From Bacteriovoracaceae bacterium UBA7317 (GTDB taxonomy: Bacteria > Bdellovibrionota > Bacteriovoracia > Bacteriovoracales > Bacteriovoracaceae), in the NCBI GenBank assembly GCA_002474345.1, contig DKQD01000181.1:1-7387 (forward strand): a DNA stretch of 7,387 nucleotides. Direction: 5' to 3'. The notes beneath the pieces are model-generated. The model had not been told where the DNA came from. It worked only from the letters and a program-made list of their open reading frames with translations, and ran no database searches. Position numbers and translations under genes: made by a program. This document shows, one piece after another, positions 1 to 6,084 of this stretch (positions within the stretch are counted from its first letter, which is position 1; every line of letters begins with the position of its first letter).

Positions 1-471
1 TTTACTCGAGCAAATATTAAAAAGTTTTTTGCGGATAAAGAGGAAAGCCTTCTAGACAAACTTGACCTGACGAACCTCTTAGATAGCCTAGATTACAAAA
101 AGTTTTTTGATGGACTCATTGAAACTATTGAACAATCCTCCTTTGCCCCTATGCTTATGATGGTTGGAGGAACAGGTGCTCTTGAGCCAATGCGAGGGCC
201 ATTTACTGAAAAAATGAAAAACACTCTCCATGACTATATCCAAACTGAGGAATTTAAAGAAAGCCTAAAGTCCACAGAAAAGTCTAACGATATTAAAGAG
301 GAAATTATTCAAAAGGTTGAAGTTATTGTCCAAAAAAGGTTGGATGAACTCACTCCTGAAATGGTAAAAACAATCATTCAGGAAATGATCAAAAAACACC
401 TAGGATGGCTAGTCGTATGGGGCGGCGTCTTTGGAGGTGCTATAGGACTTATAATGAGCCTTTTAAAATAA
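1..471 (+). CDS. DUF445 family membrane-associated protein, C-terminal part (5' end outside window)
   Basis: The frame is open from base 1 to the TAA at 469-471, so this is the last 156 residues of a longer protein. The first ATG at 151 is internal: coding character continues upstream of it, with lysine-, leucine- and aspartate-rich helical sequence at residues 1-47. The fragment is mostly charged amphipathic helix (about residues 65-132), followed by a hydrophobic segment at about 135-154 containing LGWLVVWGGVFGGAIGL. That ending, a helical stalk followed by a glycine-rich terminal membrane helix, is the hallmark of the DUF445 (YheB/YjiN-like) family. The molecular function of this family is poorly defined. 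This is the only plus-strand gene in the window and it converges on the transporter operon. A hairpin overlaps its stop codon. I am fairly sure of the family from the C-terminal signature; no biochemical role can be read from the sequence. Confidence 0.82.
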   Translation, partial: FTRANIKKFFADKEESLLDKLDLTNLLDSLDYKKFFDGLIETIEQSSFAPMLMMVGGTGALEPMRGPFTEKMKNTLHDYIQTEEFKESLKSTEKSNDIKEEIIQKVEVIVQKRLDELTPEMVKTIIQEMIKKHLGWLVVWGGVFGGAIGLIMSLLK

Positions 472-481
472 AAGGCTCATT
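453..481 (+). terminator. Hairpin overlapping the DUF445 stop codon, likely terminator between convergent genes
   Basis: A perfect 12-bp inverted repeat, AATGAGCCTTTT (453-464) with AAAAGGCTCATT (470-481), encloses a 5-base loop. The left arm encodes the last codons of the DUF445 gene, and the TAA lies in the loop and start of the right arm. On the plus strand it is followed by a poor T-run (TATTCTG), so it is not a textbook intrinsic terminator there. On the minus strand the hairpin is preceded, not followed, by T-rich sequence. It sits between two convergent genes 49 bases apart and may serve both directions. Confidence 0.6.
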
Positions 482-520
482 TATTCTGAAAAATATTTTA
501 ACAAAAAATGGCCCTAATTT

Positions 521-1537
521 TTAAGCATTGGGGTCTATCGCATCTCTTACTCCACTTCCAATAATACTCAATAAAAACAAAGTTGAGAATAAAGCAAGTG
601 AAGGATAGAAAGCTAACCACCAAGCTGTCGTAAAGTTTTTCTGAGCTTGGTTTAAAAGCTCTCCCCAACTTGGCGTTGGAACAGGAAGACCAAACCCAAG
701 ATAATCAAGTCCTGCCAAAGCAGAAATGTTCCCTGCAATGATAAAAGGTGCAAAGGTGATAAGTGGTGTCAAAGAGTTAGGCAGTATATGCTTAAAAAGA
801 ATTGAAGGAGTTGATGCCCCAAGAGACTTAGCAGCTTCTACAAAGTCTCTCTTCCTATTCTTTAAAAACTCAGCCCTGATATAGTAACTCATTGGTATCC
901 AACCCAGAAAGCAAGATACGAAAATAAGAAGAGGAAGGTTTGGTTTGTAAATCGCAATTAAAGTCAGCAAAATAAAAAATTGAGGCATGGTTTGAAGAAT
1001 CTCTATAATTCTTTGGCCTAAGAAGTCTATCTTACCCCCAAAAAATCCCATGATCGCACCGACGATAGCACCTAGAACTGTTGTAATTAACCAGACGACA
1101 AAGGCATAAATTATACTGTATTTAAACCCATACAAAAGCCTCGTTAAAACATCTCTTCCTCTATCATCAGTTCCTAGAAGGTTGATATCTGAGGGAGGCG
1201 AAGGATAATTAGCAACATTTTGGTTACTTTCATTAGGATTCCATTTGATGATTGGCCAAACAGAAAAATCATCTTCGCCCAACTTTATCCTTCTGTAATC
1301 CACCGAAAGGATATCTGTAATTCCAAAGTTCCTTGGATGATAATCTTTAACAACTGGAAAATAATAGGTGCCCTTGTACTTCATTAAAATAGGCTTACTA
1401 TTCGCCAAAAAAGGTGAAATAAAAGTTGCAACCAGCATTATCAAAAAGATAATGCATGATACAACGGCGAGCCTTCTTCTTTTAAAACTTCGCCAACGTT
1501 TTAGACTCAATTCGTTTTTTATAAATTTTTCAATCAT
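521..1537 (-). CDS. yejE: YejE-like peptide ABC transporter permease
   Basis: Inner-membrane permease subunit of a peptide/microcin C-type ABC importer, 338 residues, close to the roughly 340 of E. coli YejE. A basic cytoplasmic start (RRR at 20-22) precedes membrane helix 1 (about 23-44). A periplasmic segment with YejE-type landmarks follows: ANSKPILMKYKGTYYFP (45-61), YPSPPSD (111-117) and LGTDDRGRDVLTRLLYG (121-137). The transporter core (about 138-335) carries the EAA loop that contacts the ATPase at 234-254 (EAAKSLGAS, then KHILPN), then LDYLGFGLPVPTPSWGELL (277-295) and the terminal VRDAIDPN. These details match YejE better than generic OppC or DppC. The ATG overlaps the stop of yejB (shared ATGA, 1534-1537), suggesting translational coupling, and a TAGGAT lies about 9 bases upstream. 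It is the last gene of the operon. No yejF ATPase follows; the next gene is convergent. Confidence 0.93.
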   Translation of the reverse strand: MIEKFIKNELSLKRWRSFKRRRLAVVSCIIFLIMLVATFISPFLANSKPILMKYKGTYYFPVVKDYHPRNFGITDILSVDYRRIKLGEDDFSVWPIIKWNPNESNQNVANYPSPPSDINLLGTDDRGRDVLTRLLYGFKYSIIYAFVVWLITTVLGAIVGAIMGFFGGKIDFLGQRIIEILQTMPQFFILLTLIAIYKPNLPLLIFVSCFLGWIPMSYYIRAEFLKNRKRDFVEAAKSLGASTPSILFKHILPNSLTPLITFAPFIIAGNISALAGLDYLGFGLPVPTPSWGELLNQAQKNFTTAWWLAFYPSLALFSTLFLLSIIGSGVRDAIDPNA

Positions 1538-2574
1538 GAGAAATCAATCCTAGGATCAACAACAACGTAAATAAGATCACTAATTAGCCTACCAACGAGC
1601 ATCAGAACACTTTGCACAAAGATAAGGCCCATGACTACATTATAATCTCTCTCCAAGACGGCTTTGTAACCTAAAAGACCCATACCATCTAAGTTAAAAA
1701 TTAGCTCTAAAAGCAAAGAGCCAGCAAAAAAGACAGTCAGAAAGTCAGCCAAACCTGTAACAATAGGGATTAAAGCATTTCTTAAACAATGCTTTAGATG
1801 AACAACCTTCTCAGACAAACCTTTCGCTCTAGCAGTACGGATATAATCCTTTTTTATTTCATCTAAAATTGAGTTTTTCATCAACATAGTTAAAACAGTA
1901 AAGCTTCCGATCATGTAACAAATAATTGGTAAAACGAAGTGATGCAACCGATCAACAAATTTACCAAATGTTGTAAAATCATCGTAGTTATCAGAGTAAA
2001 GTTCACCAACAGGGAACCACTCGAAAAAGGAGCCTCCCGCAAAGTAAACAATAAGAAGAACCGCAAGCATAAAACCAGGTATCGAGTAAAGGACGGTAAG
2101 AAAAACCGTGGTTACTAAATCGAACTTCGTTCCATGTTTGATTGCCTTTATGACCCCCAGGGGAATGCAGACCAGGTAGGTAAGAATAAAAGAAATAATT
2201 CCAAACTGAAGGGACACAGGAAACTTAGAAGCGACAACATCTAAAACAGGCTCCTCATAGGTGAAACTTTCGCCGAAATCCAAACGCGCTAGATTTTTTA
2301 GCCAAATCCAGTATCTTACATAAATCGGTTTATCAAAGCCATACTGCTTCTTTAAAGCCTCAATGACCTCTTTAGAAATACCAGTGTCGCCTCCTTCAGA
2401 GCCTGTACCAGTTCCAGCTCCCGCTACTTGACCCATCCCTCCAAAACGGAGTTCTTGGATCTTTTTTTCAACAGGACCACCTGGAGCAAGATTAATGATA
2501 AAAAATACCACCAATGTCACTCCAAAAAGGGTCGGTATCATTGTAAGCAGTCGCCTTAAAATATAGGTATACAA
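1534..2574 (-). CDS. yejB: YejB-like peptide ABC transporter permease (TTG start)
   Basis: Second inner-membrane permease of the same importer, 346 residues. It opens with membrane helix 1 at about 9-29, followed by APGGPVEKKI (30-39), a glycine-rich periplasmic stretch (45-64), YGFDKPIYVRYW (78-89) and LDFGESF (98-104). The core (about 115-335) has membrane helices, FAGGSFFEWFP (178-188), the EAA loop TARAKGLSEK with KHCLRNALIPI (247-271), and LDGMGLLGYKAV (295-306). It ends VVVDPRIDF (337-345), a typical YejB C-terminus. The glycine-rich loop after helix 1 is also seen in E. coli YejB. The start codon is TTG. It is supported by an AGGGAG ribosome site 8 bases upstream and by alignment of the YILRRLL start with the family. 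It lies 15 bases after the binding-protein gene and overlaps yejE by 4 bases, so the three genes are surely co-transcribed. Confidence 0.94.
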   Translation of the reverse strand: MYTYILRRLLTMIPTLFGVTLVVFFIINLAPGGPVEKKIQELRFGGMGQVAGAGTGTGSEGGDTGISKEVIEALKKQYGFDKPIYVRYWIWLKNLARLDFGESFTYEEPVLDVVASKFPVSLQFGIISFILTYLVCIPLGVIKAIKHGTKFDLVTTVFLTVLYSIPGFMLAVLLIVYFAGGSFFEWFPVGELYSDNYDDFTTFGKFVDRLHHFVLPIICYMIGSFTVLTMLMKNSILDEIKKDYIRTARAKGLSEKVVHLKHCLRNALIPIVTGLADFLTVFFAGSLLLELIFNLDGMGLLGYKAVLERDYNVVMGLIFVQSVLMLVGRLISDLIYVVVDPRIDFS

Positions 2575-2582
2575 TTTTAGGT

Positions 2583-2588
2583 CTCCCT
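2583..2588 (-). promoter_or_regulatory. Ribosome binding site fixing the TTG start of yejB
   Basis: AGGGAG on the minus strand lies 8 bases before the TTG and immediately after the yejA stop codon. No ATG in this frame lies close by, and the family's N-terminus begins here, so this site decides the start. Confidence 0.75.
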
Positions 2589-2589
2589 A

Positions 2590-4266
2590 TTACTTCTTAA
2601 TCCACCAATAACTTGTACCTATACCAAAGGTATAGGTGTCCTTCTTTCTACCTACTCTGTCTCTGTAAGCATAGAAACCATATTTCTCGTTAAATAAAAA
2701 GGCATAAGGAGCATCTTCAGCAATCATCCTGTAAACCTTTCTTAACATTTTTTGCCTTTTTTCTTGATCCAAAGTCTCTCTTGCTTGATCAATAAGCTGA
2801 TCAACCTCTAAGTTCTTATAGCCAATAAAGTTTGACCCTGCTTTAGCAAAAGAAGAGTGCCAAATTTGCTTTGGGTCCCACTCGACTGCTCCGCCGCTCC
2901 ACCCTAAACGGACTGCCTCAAACTTTCTTTCATCAAGCAACTTAATGAAAGTTGTCCACTCAGAAAACTGAATTTTTACATCAATACCAGCTTTCTTTGC
3001 ATCCTCTTTAAATACAGTGAGGTATTTAACAAACTCCTTTCTTGGTTCAAGAATTGTGAAACTAAAAGGAACTTTTTTTCCATCAATTATTTTATAAAGA
3101 ATTGAATCTTCTGAATCATCTTTCCAGCCATCTTCTTTTAGAAGCTTCAAAGCAAGCTTTGGGTCGAAAGAAATGGCTTTAATTGTAGGGTCAGCATAAA
3201 TACTTTGCTGATATTGAGGACCTGTTGCTGGCAAACTCATTCCATATCGAAATTTCTCTATCATTAGATCTCTGTTGATCAAGTGATAGAGGGCCACTCT
3301 TGTTTTCTTGGATTGAAACATAGGGTTTCTAAGGTTCCATCCTATAAAACCATATCCCTTAGGACTTTTATTTTGATACTTAACCTTGAAAACTTCTTTT
3401 CCCCATTTTTTACCACTAGTCTTAACAACATATTGTTCCGAAGTTAAACCAAGAAAATCAATATCTCCCTTTTCTGCGCGAATAAGGGAAACACTGTCAT
3501 CTTGGATGAATCTAAGTAGTATTTTGGAAAAGTTATTGGTTCCTTTTTGGCTTTTATCGCCCTTACCCCACCAACTTTTATTAGCCTTAAGAATAATATT
3601 TTTACCGCGGTTAAACTCATTAAGAGTATAAGCTCCGGTTCCAACCAAAGTTTTATTCAACCTTTTAATATTTTCTTTGCTTGTATCTTCATAAAGGTGC
3701 TTAGGAATAATTGTTAAACCTGCAACAACATCGAAGTTTCTAAAATACTTTTTCTTTGCAGTGAAACGAATTCTTGTTTTATCAAGAATTTTGGCTTCTC
3801 CAATATTCTCATAATAAGGCTTGGAATGAGCTGTTTTCCATCTATTTTCTTTATCCATAATGGCATCAAAACTAAACTTTACATCCTCTATCGTTAGAGG
3901 CTTCCCATCATGCCACTTAACACCTTCTCTTATGGTGAAGGTATAATTAAGACCATCTTTAGAAACTTCCCACTTAGTCGCAAGGGAAGGTTTCCAGCCA
4001 TAAGACTCGATATCTCTTTCAAGCAAGCTTTCCAAAATATAACTTTGGACCTGACTCGCATAATATCCTGTTGAGCTAAGAGCATTTAAGGTTGTTGGTT
4101 GCTGGCCTAAGTTTATCTTAAAAACACCTGACTTTGAGTTAGCTTTAGATCCGTCTTTGTTAGAAGCCTTTTCCTTTTTTAGGCATCCAACTAAAGAGAA
4201 ACAACAAAATGCTAAAAGGGCAATGAGCGACTTTCTCGATACCGCCCCGCTTAATACGCTATGCAT
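2590..4266 (-). CDS. yejA: YejA-like extracytoplasmic peptide-binding lipoprotein
   Basis: Substrate-binding component of the peptide importer, SBP_bac_5 family, 558 residues. The N-terminus has R11-K12, a hydrophobic core (13-26) and the lipobox LVGC with Cys28, so it should be lipid-modified and tethered after signal peptidase II cleavage. A short lysine/serine-rich linker (29-46) leads into the binding domain. Family landmarks are LATKWEVSKDGLNYTFTIR (95-113), GVKWHDGKPLTIEDVKFSFD (115-134), LVGTGAYTL (207-215), GWNLRNPMFQSKKTRVALYH (309-328) and the aspartate/tryptophan-rich C-terminal lobe up to SYWWIKK. The YejA assignment rests mainly on its place directly before YejB- and YejE-like permeases; the protein alone could be called OppA/DppA-like. 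An AAAGGAG site (4272-4278) lies 5 bases before the ATG. The promoter should lie in the 138-base gap upstream, but I could not pick a convincing one. The ligand cannot be read from sequence; oligopeptides are the family expectation. Confidence 0.9.
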   Translation of the reverse strand: MHSVLSGAVSRKSLIALLAFCCFSLVGCLKKEKASNKDGSKANSKSGVFKINLGQQPTTLNALSSTGYYASQVQSYILESLLERDIESYGWKPSLATKWEVSKDGLNYTFTIREGVKWHDGKPLTIEDVKFSFDAIMDKENRWKTAHSKPYYENIGEAKILDKTRIRFTAKKKYFRNFDVVAGLTIIPKHLYEDTSKENIKRLNKTLVGTGAYTLNEFNRGKNIILKANKSWWGKGDKSQKGTNNFSKILLRFIQDDSVSLIRAEKGDIDFLGLTSEQYVVKTSGKKWGKEVFKVKYQNKSPKGYGFIGWNLRNPMFQSKKTRVALYHLINRDLMIEKFRYGMSLPATGPQYQQSIYADPTIKAISFDPKLALKLLKEDGWKDDSEDSILYKIIDGKKVPFSFTILEPRKEFVKYLTVFKEDAKKAGIDVKIQFSEWTTFIKLLDERKFEAVRLGWSGGAVEWDPKQIWHSSFAKAGSNFIGYKNLEVDQLIDQARETLDQEKRQKMLRKVYRMIAEDAPYAFLFNEKYGFYAYRDRVGRKKDTYTFGIGTSYWWIKK

Positions 4267-4271
4267 AAGAA

Positions 4272-4278
4272 CTCCTTT
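4272..4278 (-). promoter_or_regulatory. Strong ribosome binding site of the yejA-like gene
   Basis: AAAGGAG on the minus strand with a 5-base spacer to the ATG at 4266. It confirms the start that gives a complete lipoprotein signal peptide. Confidence 0.75.
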
Positions 4279-4404
4279 CTATTCACTTGGAATTTCATAC
4301 TTGACAAAAATTATTCCCATACTAGAGGAAACCAAGTAAAACATAAAGGGTAATAAATTAATTTTTCTTATTTTTACGTTGAGGAATTCTTCTGGGTCAT
4401 CAAT

Positions 4405-5094
4405 TTATTTTTTATAAAACAGGCGATTATCAAGAGACCATCTATCAATCTTAAGGTTTTCATCTTCAACCTTATAACGCTCCATTTTAAATTCAACATC
4501 CTCCAAACTAGAGAGGGAGTTTTTATAAATACGAAGAGAATTAATTCTATCTTCCTCCAATTGTGAAAGCTCTCTCTTCCACTCTCTCTGCAACTTAAGA
4601 CTTAACGCACTATACCTACCATTTAATGCGTCCACCTTCTCTATATAGCTGTCCACTTCTTTTTTACTTTTTTTCACCTTATTAAGAAGGGCTAACCTCT
4701 TTTTTTTTAAAATAGCAACCAGCTCTCTTCCCATTTTAAGATTATTAACTAAATCCTGACTAAAAAACTTTAAATAGGCTCCCTCCTTAACGTATGCCAA
4801 CTTTGCGCAAAGCTTAAATGTTGATATTTTGATCAATAGGTATTCATTAGTTTTTCCCAAAATGAACCCTCGACATTTATCCAACTTTACGCTTTGATCC
4901 CAAAAAGTTACCTGATCCTTTTTATTGAGATATCTAATATTTGAAAAATCAACCTTCACCTTAATCAAACCAGCGACAACATTAAGCGTCGAAATTCTAC
5001 CCGAAAAAAGACCCTCTGAAGGAGTGGCCGGAGAATCAACTAAAAGCAGAGGGGAAAAGTAAATGAATAATAACTTAAAAATGATCAATTTCAT
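4405..5094 (-). CDS. Secreted protein with beta-rich N-domain and long C-terminal coiled coil, unknown function
   Basis: Family not recognised; 229 residues. The first 20 or so residues (MKLII, then a run of leucine, phenylalanine and isoleucine) look like a Sec signal peptide without a lipobox cysteine, so the protein is probably exported. Residues about 30-110 alternate hydrophobic and polar residues like a small beta domain, for example STLNVVAGLIKVKVDF (35-50). This part contains the only two cysteines, C74 and C96, which could pair in the periplasm. From about 114 to 205 the sequence is a lysine- and glutamate-rich helix with leucine spacing expected of a coiled coil. The gene lies 50 bases after the preceding minus-strand gene and 138 bases before yejA. 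The start has no Shine-Dalgarno sequence, but a TATACT lies 7 bases before the ATG, so the mRNA may be leaderless. Envelope scaffold or adaptor roles are possible but unproven. Confidence 0.72.
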   Translation of the reverse strand: MKLIIFKLLFIYFSPLLLVDSPATPSEGLFSGRISTLNVVAGLIKVKVDFSNIRYLNKKDQVTFWDQSVKLDKCRGFILGKTNEYLLIKISTFKLCAKLAYVKEGAYLKFFSQDLVNNLKMGRELVAILKKKRLALLNKVKKSKKEVDSYIEKVDALNGRYSALSLKLQREWKRELSQLEEDRINSLRIYKNSLSSLEDVEFKMERYKVEDENLKIDRWSLDNRLFYKK

Positions 5095-5101
5095 TATTAT
5101 C

Positions 5102-5107
5102 AGTATA
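5102..5107 (-). promoter_or_regulatory. Candidate -10 element (TATACT) directly before the coiled-coil gene
   Basis: TATACT on the minus strand matches the sigma-70 -10 consensus at 5 of 6 positions and lies 7 bases before the ATG at 5094. Transcription would start at or near the A of the ATG. No good -35 hexamer is visible at 16-18 bases, so the call is weak. Such matches are common by chance in AT-rich DNA. Confidence 0.3.
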
Positions 5108-5144
5108 AAGATAATTTGGGTAATTTATTAGAATGGAATAAGAT

Positions 5145-5537
5145 TCACTCTCCAGCTTCAACCCTTAATTGAGCGTCTATATGAACATTTAATATTTGAA
5201 GGATCCCCTCTAGTTCTCTTACGCCTTGGTTCAATTTATCTCGCACAAAATTAGGTAGATCTTCGGTGTGATTTAAGTACCAGAATAAATCATCCACTTT
5301 TGAGTAATATTTATCTAAAGCTATAATCACCTCTTCGGAGCACTCCTTTAAGTCATCAACATTAACTTGTTCATAACGATTTGAAAAAATATCCTTAAAA
5401 TGGACTCTTGTTCTTTTTACTGCAAAAGTTCTTAAATATTCGTCCATCCTATTCTTTATCCTTTCAAAAACATGTTTTGCATCGAGCTTAAGAATTACCA
5501 AAACTTTTTGTTGATCTTCAGACAGATGACTTTTCAC
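5145..5537 (-). CDS. Small helical cytoplasmic protein, unknown function (GTG start)
   Basis: Family not recognised; 130 residues. There is no signal peptide or membrane segment. The sequence is rich in charged residues and predicted to be nearly all helix: about 5-40, 60-90 and 95-126, broken near N53-R54 and T91-P95. The start is GTG, supported by TGGGGA 7 bases upstream (5545-5550). The next in-frame Met is residue 31, inside a continuous helix, so a later start is unlikely. The gene lies 71 bases after the gene at 5609-6007 and 50 bases before the secreted coiled-coil gene, all on the same strand. A candidate promoter is present just upstream (5588-5616). The helical, acidic-basic composition would suit a protein-interaction role, but nothing in the sequence identifies one. 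Confidence 0.72.
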   Translation of the reverse strand: MKSHLSEDQQKVLVILKLDAKHVFERIKNRMDEYLRTFAVKRTRVHFKDIFSNRYEQVNVDDLKECSEEVIIALDKYYSKVDDLFWYLNHTEDLPNFVRDKLNQGVRELEGILQILNVHIDAQLRVEAGE

Positions 5538-5544
5538 CAGAACG

Positions 5545-5550
5545 TCCCCA
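5545..5550 (-). promoter_or_regulatory. Ribosome binding site supporting a GTG start
   Basis: TGGGGA on the minus strand, 7 bases before the GTG at 5537. It is the only Shine-Dalgarno-like sequence near the 5' end of this small gene and decides the start. Confidence 0.55.
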
Positions 5551-5587
5551 AAGTTAAATTCATCAAAAAATAGATGGATAAAATTTC

Positions 5588-5616
5588 TTTATACAACTAA
5601 TGGTATTCCTAGTTAA
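5588..5616 (-). promoter_or_regulatory. Candidate sigma-70 promoter for the small helical protein gene
   Basis: On the minus strand TTAACT (5611-5616) and TATAAA (5588-5593) are separated by exactly 17 bases. They match the consensus at 4 of 6 and 5 of 6 positions. The -35 overlaps the end of the preceding gene, and the transcript would have a leader of about 45 bases. This would make the gene at 5145-5537 separately expressed. It is a motif match only, in AT-rich DNA. Confidence 0.35.
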
Positions 5617-6007
5617 CTCCGTAAAATTTTTTATAAGCTTTAACTAAACTATTGACCAGGTCGCCAACCTCTAGTGGCAAAGGAATATGCCCATATACTT
5701 CCTCTTTGAGGTAATTTTTACTCATTTTTAAACTACCAAATGAGTTCATATCCATTAAGAAAACCTTCTTATTTTTCAAATAGTAGTCTAAATAAAGGTT
5801 TCTTTGCTTAGTTAACTTGTCTAAACTTTTTAAGTCTTTAACAAAGGAAAAAATAACCCTTTTCTCTTTTCTTGCGTAAACTCCTATATCCTGGGCATTA
5901 ACAGGAACTAGTTTCAGACTAAAATCAGAAAGCTTTTGACTTAGGGGGAAGTAGAAACTTGGTATATTTTTACTCAATCTTAGATAAAGAATAGCTGAGG
6001 GTAGCAT
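5609..6007 (-). CDS. Small alpha/beta protein, unknown function, faintly receiver-like C-terminus
   Basis: Not recognised; 132 residues, no convincing signal peptide or membrane helix. Strand-like hydrophobic stretches (SAILYLRL 4-11, KRVIFSFV 49-56, KKVFLMDM 80-87) alternate with lysine-rich helices. The tail GHIPLPLEVGDLVNSLVKAY (106-125) resembles the last strand, proline turn and final helix of response-regulator receiver domains. The protein has no clear acidic phosphorylation pocket in the right place, so if it is related it is a degenerate, non-phosphorylated version; this is inference from pattern only. The ATG has a good AAGGTGG site 7 bases upstream (6015-6021). The gene lies 77 bases after the DUF2064 gene on the same strand and ends with TAG at 5609-5611. 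Confidence 0.7.
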   Translation of the reverse strand: MLPSAILYLRLSKNIPSFYFPLSQKLSDFSLKLVPVNAQDIGVYARKEKRVIFSFVKDLKSLDKLTKQRNLYLDYYLKNKKVFLMDMNSFGSLKMSKNYLKEEVYGHIPLPLEVGDLVNSLVKAYKKFYGVN

Positions 6008-6014
6008 ATTTTTT

Positions 6015-6021
6015 CCACCTT
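6015..6021 (-). promoter_or_regulatory. Ribosome binding site of the small alpha/beta protein gene
   Basis: AAGGTGG on the minus strand with a 7-base spacer to the ATG at 6007. It supports the start and that the gene is real. Confidence 0.65.
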
Positions 6022-6084
6022 ATTAAACAAAAACACTCTTTTCCTTTCGTCAACAAAGTGAAAATATTTATTGAAATAAACAGC

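Noticed and set aside
151..471. A complete 106-residue plus-strand gene starting at the ATG at 151
   Set aside because: The same frame is open to base 1 with clear protein-like sequence, and the product is the tail of a DUF445 protein. The ATG is internal.
3444..3644. A 66-residue minus-strand open frame within the yejA-like gene
   Set aside because: It is out of frame with a well-supported long gene and has no family resemblance or spacing that suggests overlap.
4301..4329. A plus-strand TTGACA at 4301 as a -35 element
   Set aside because: No -10 hexamer occurs at 16-18 bases, and there is no plus-strand gene downstream to be transcribed.
6022..6054. TTGACG and TTTAAT on the minus strand as a promoter for the gene at 5609-6007
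   Set aside because: The spacing is 21 bases, too long for a normal sigma-70 promoter.
6061..6084. A small hairpin after the DUF2064 gene as a terminator
   Set aside because: The only inverted repeat is a few A-T pairs with a tiny loop, which would not be stable enough.
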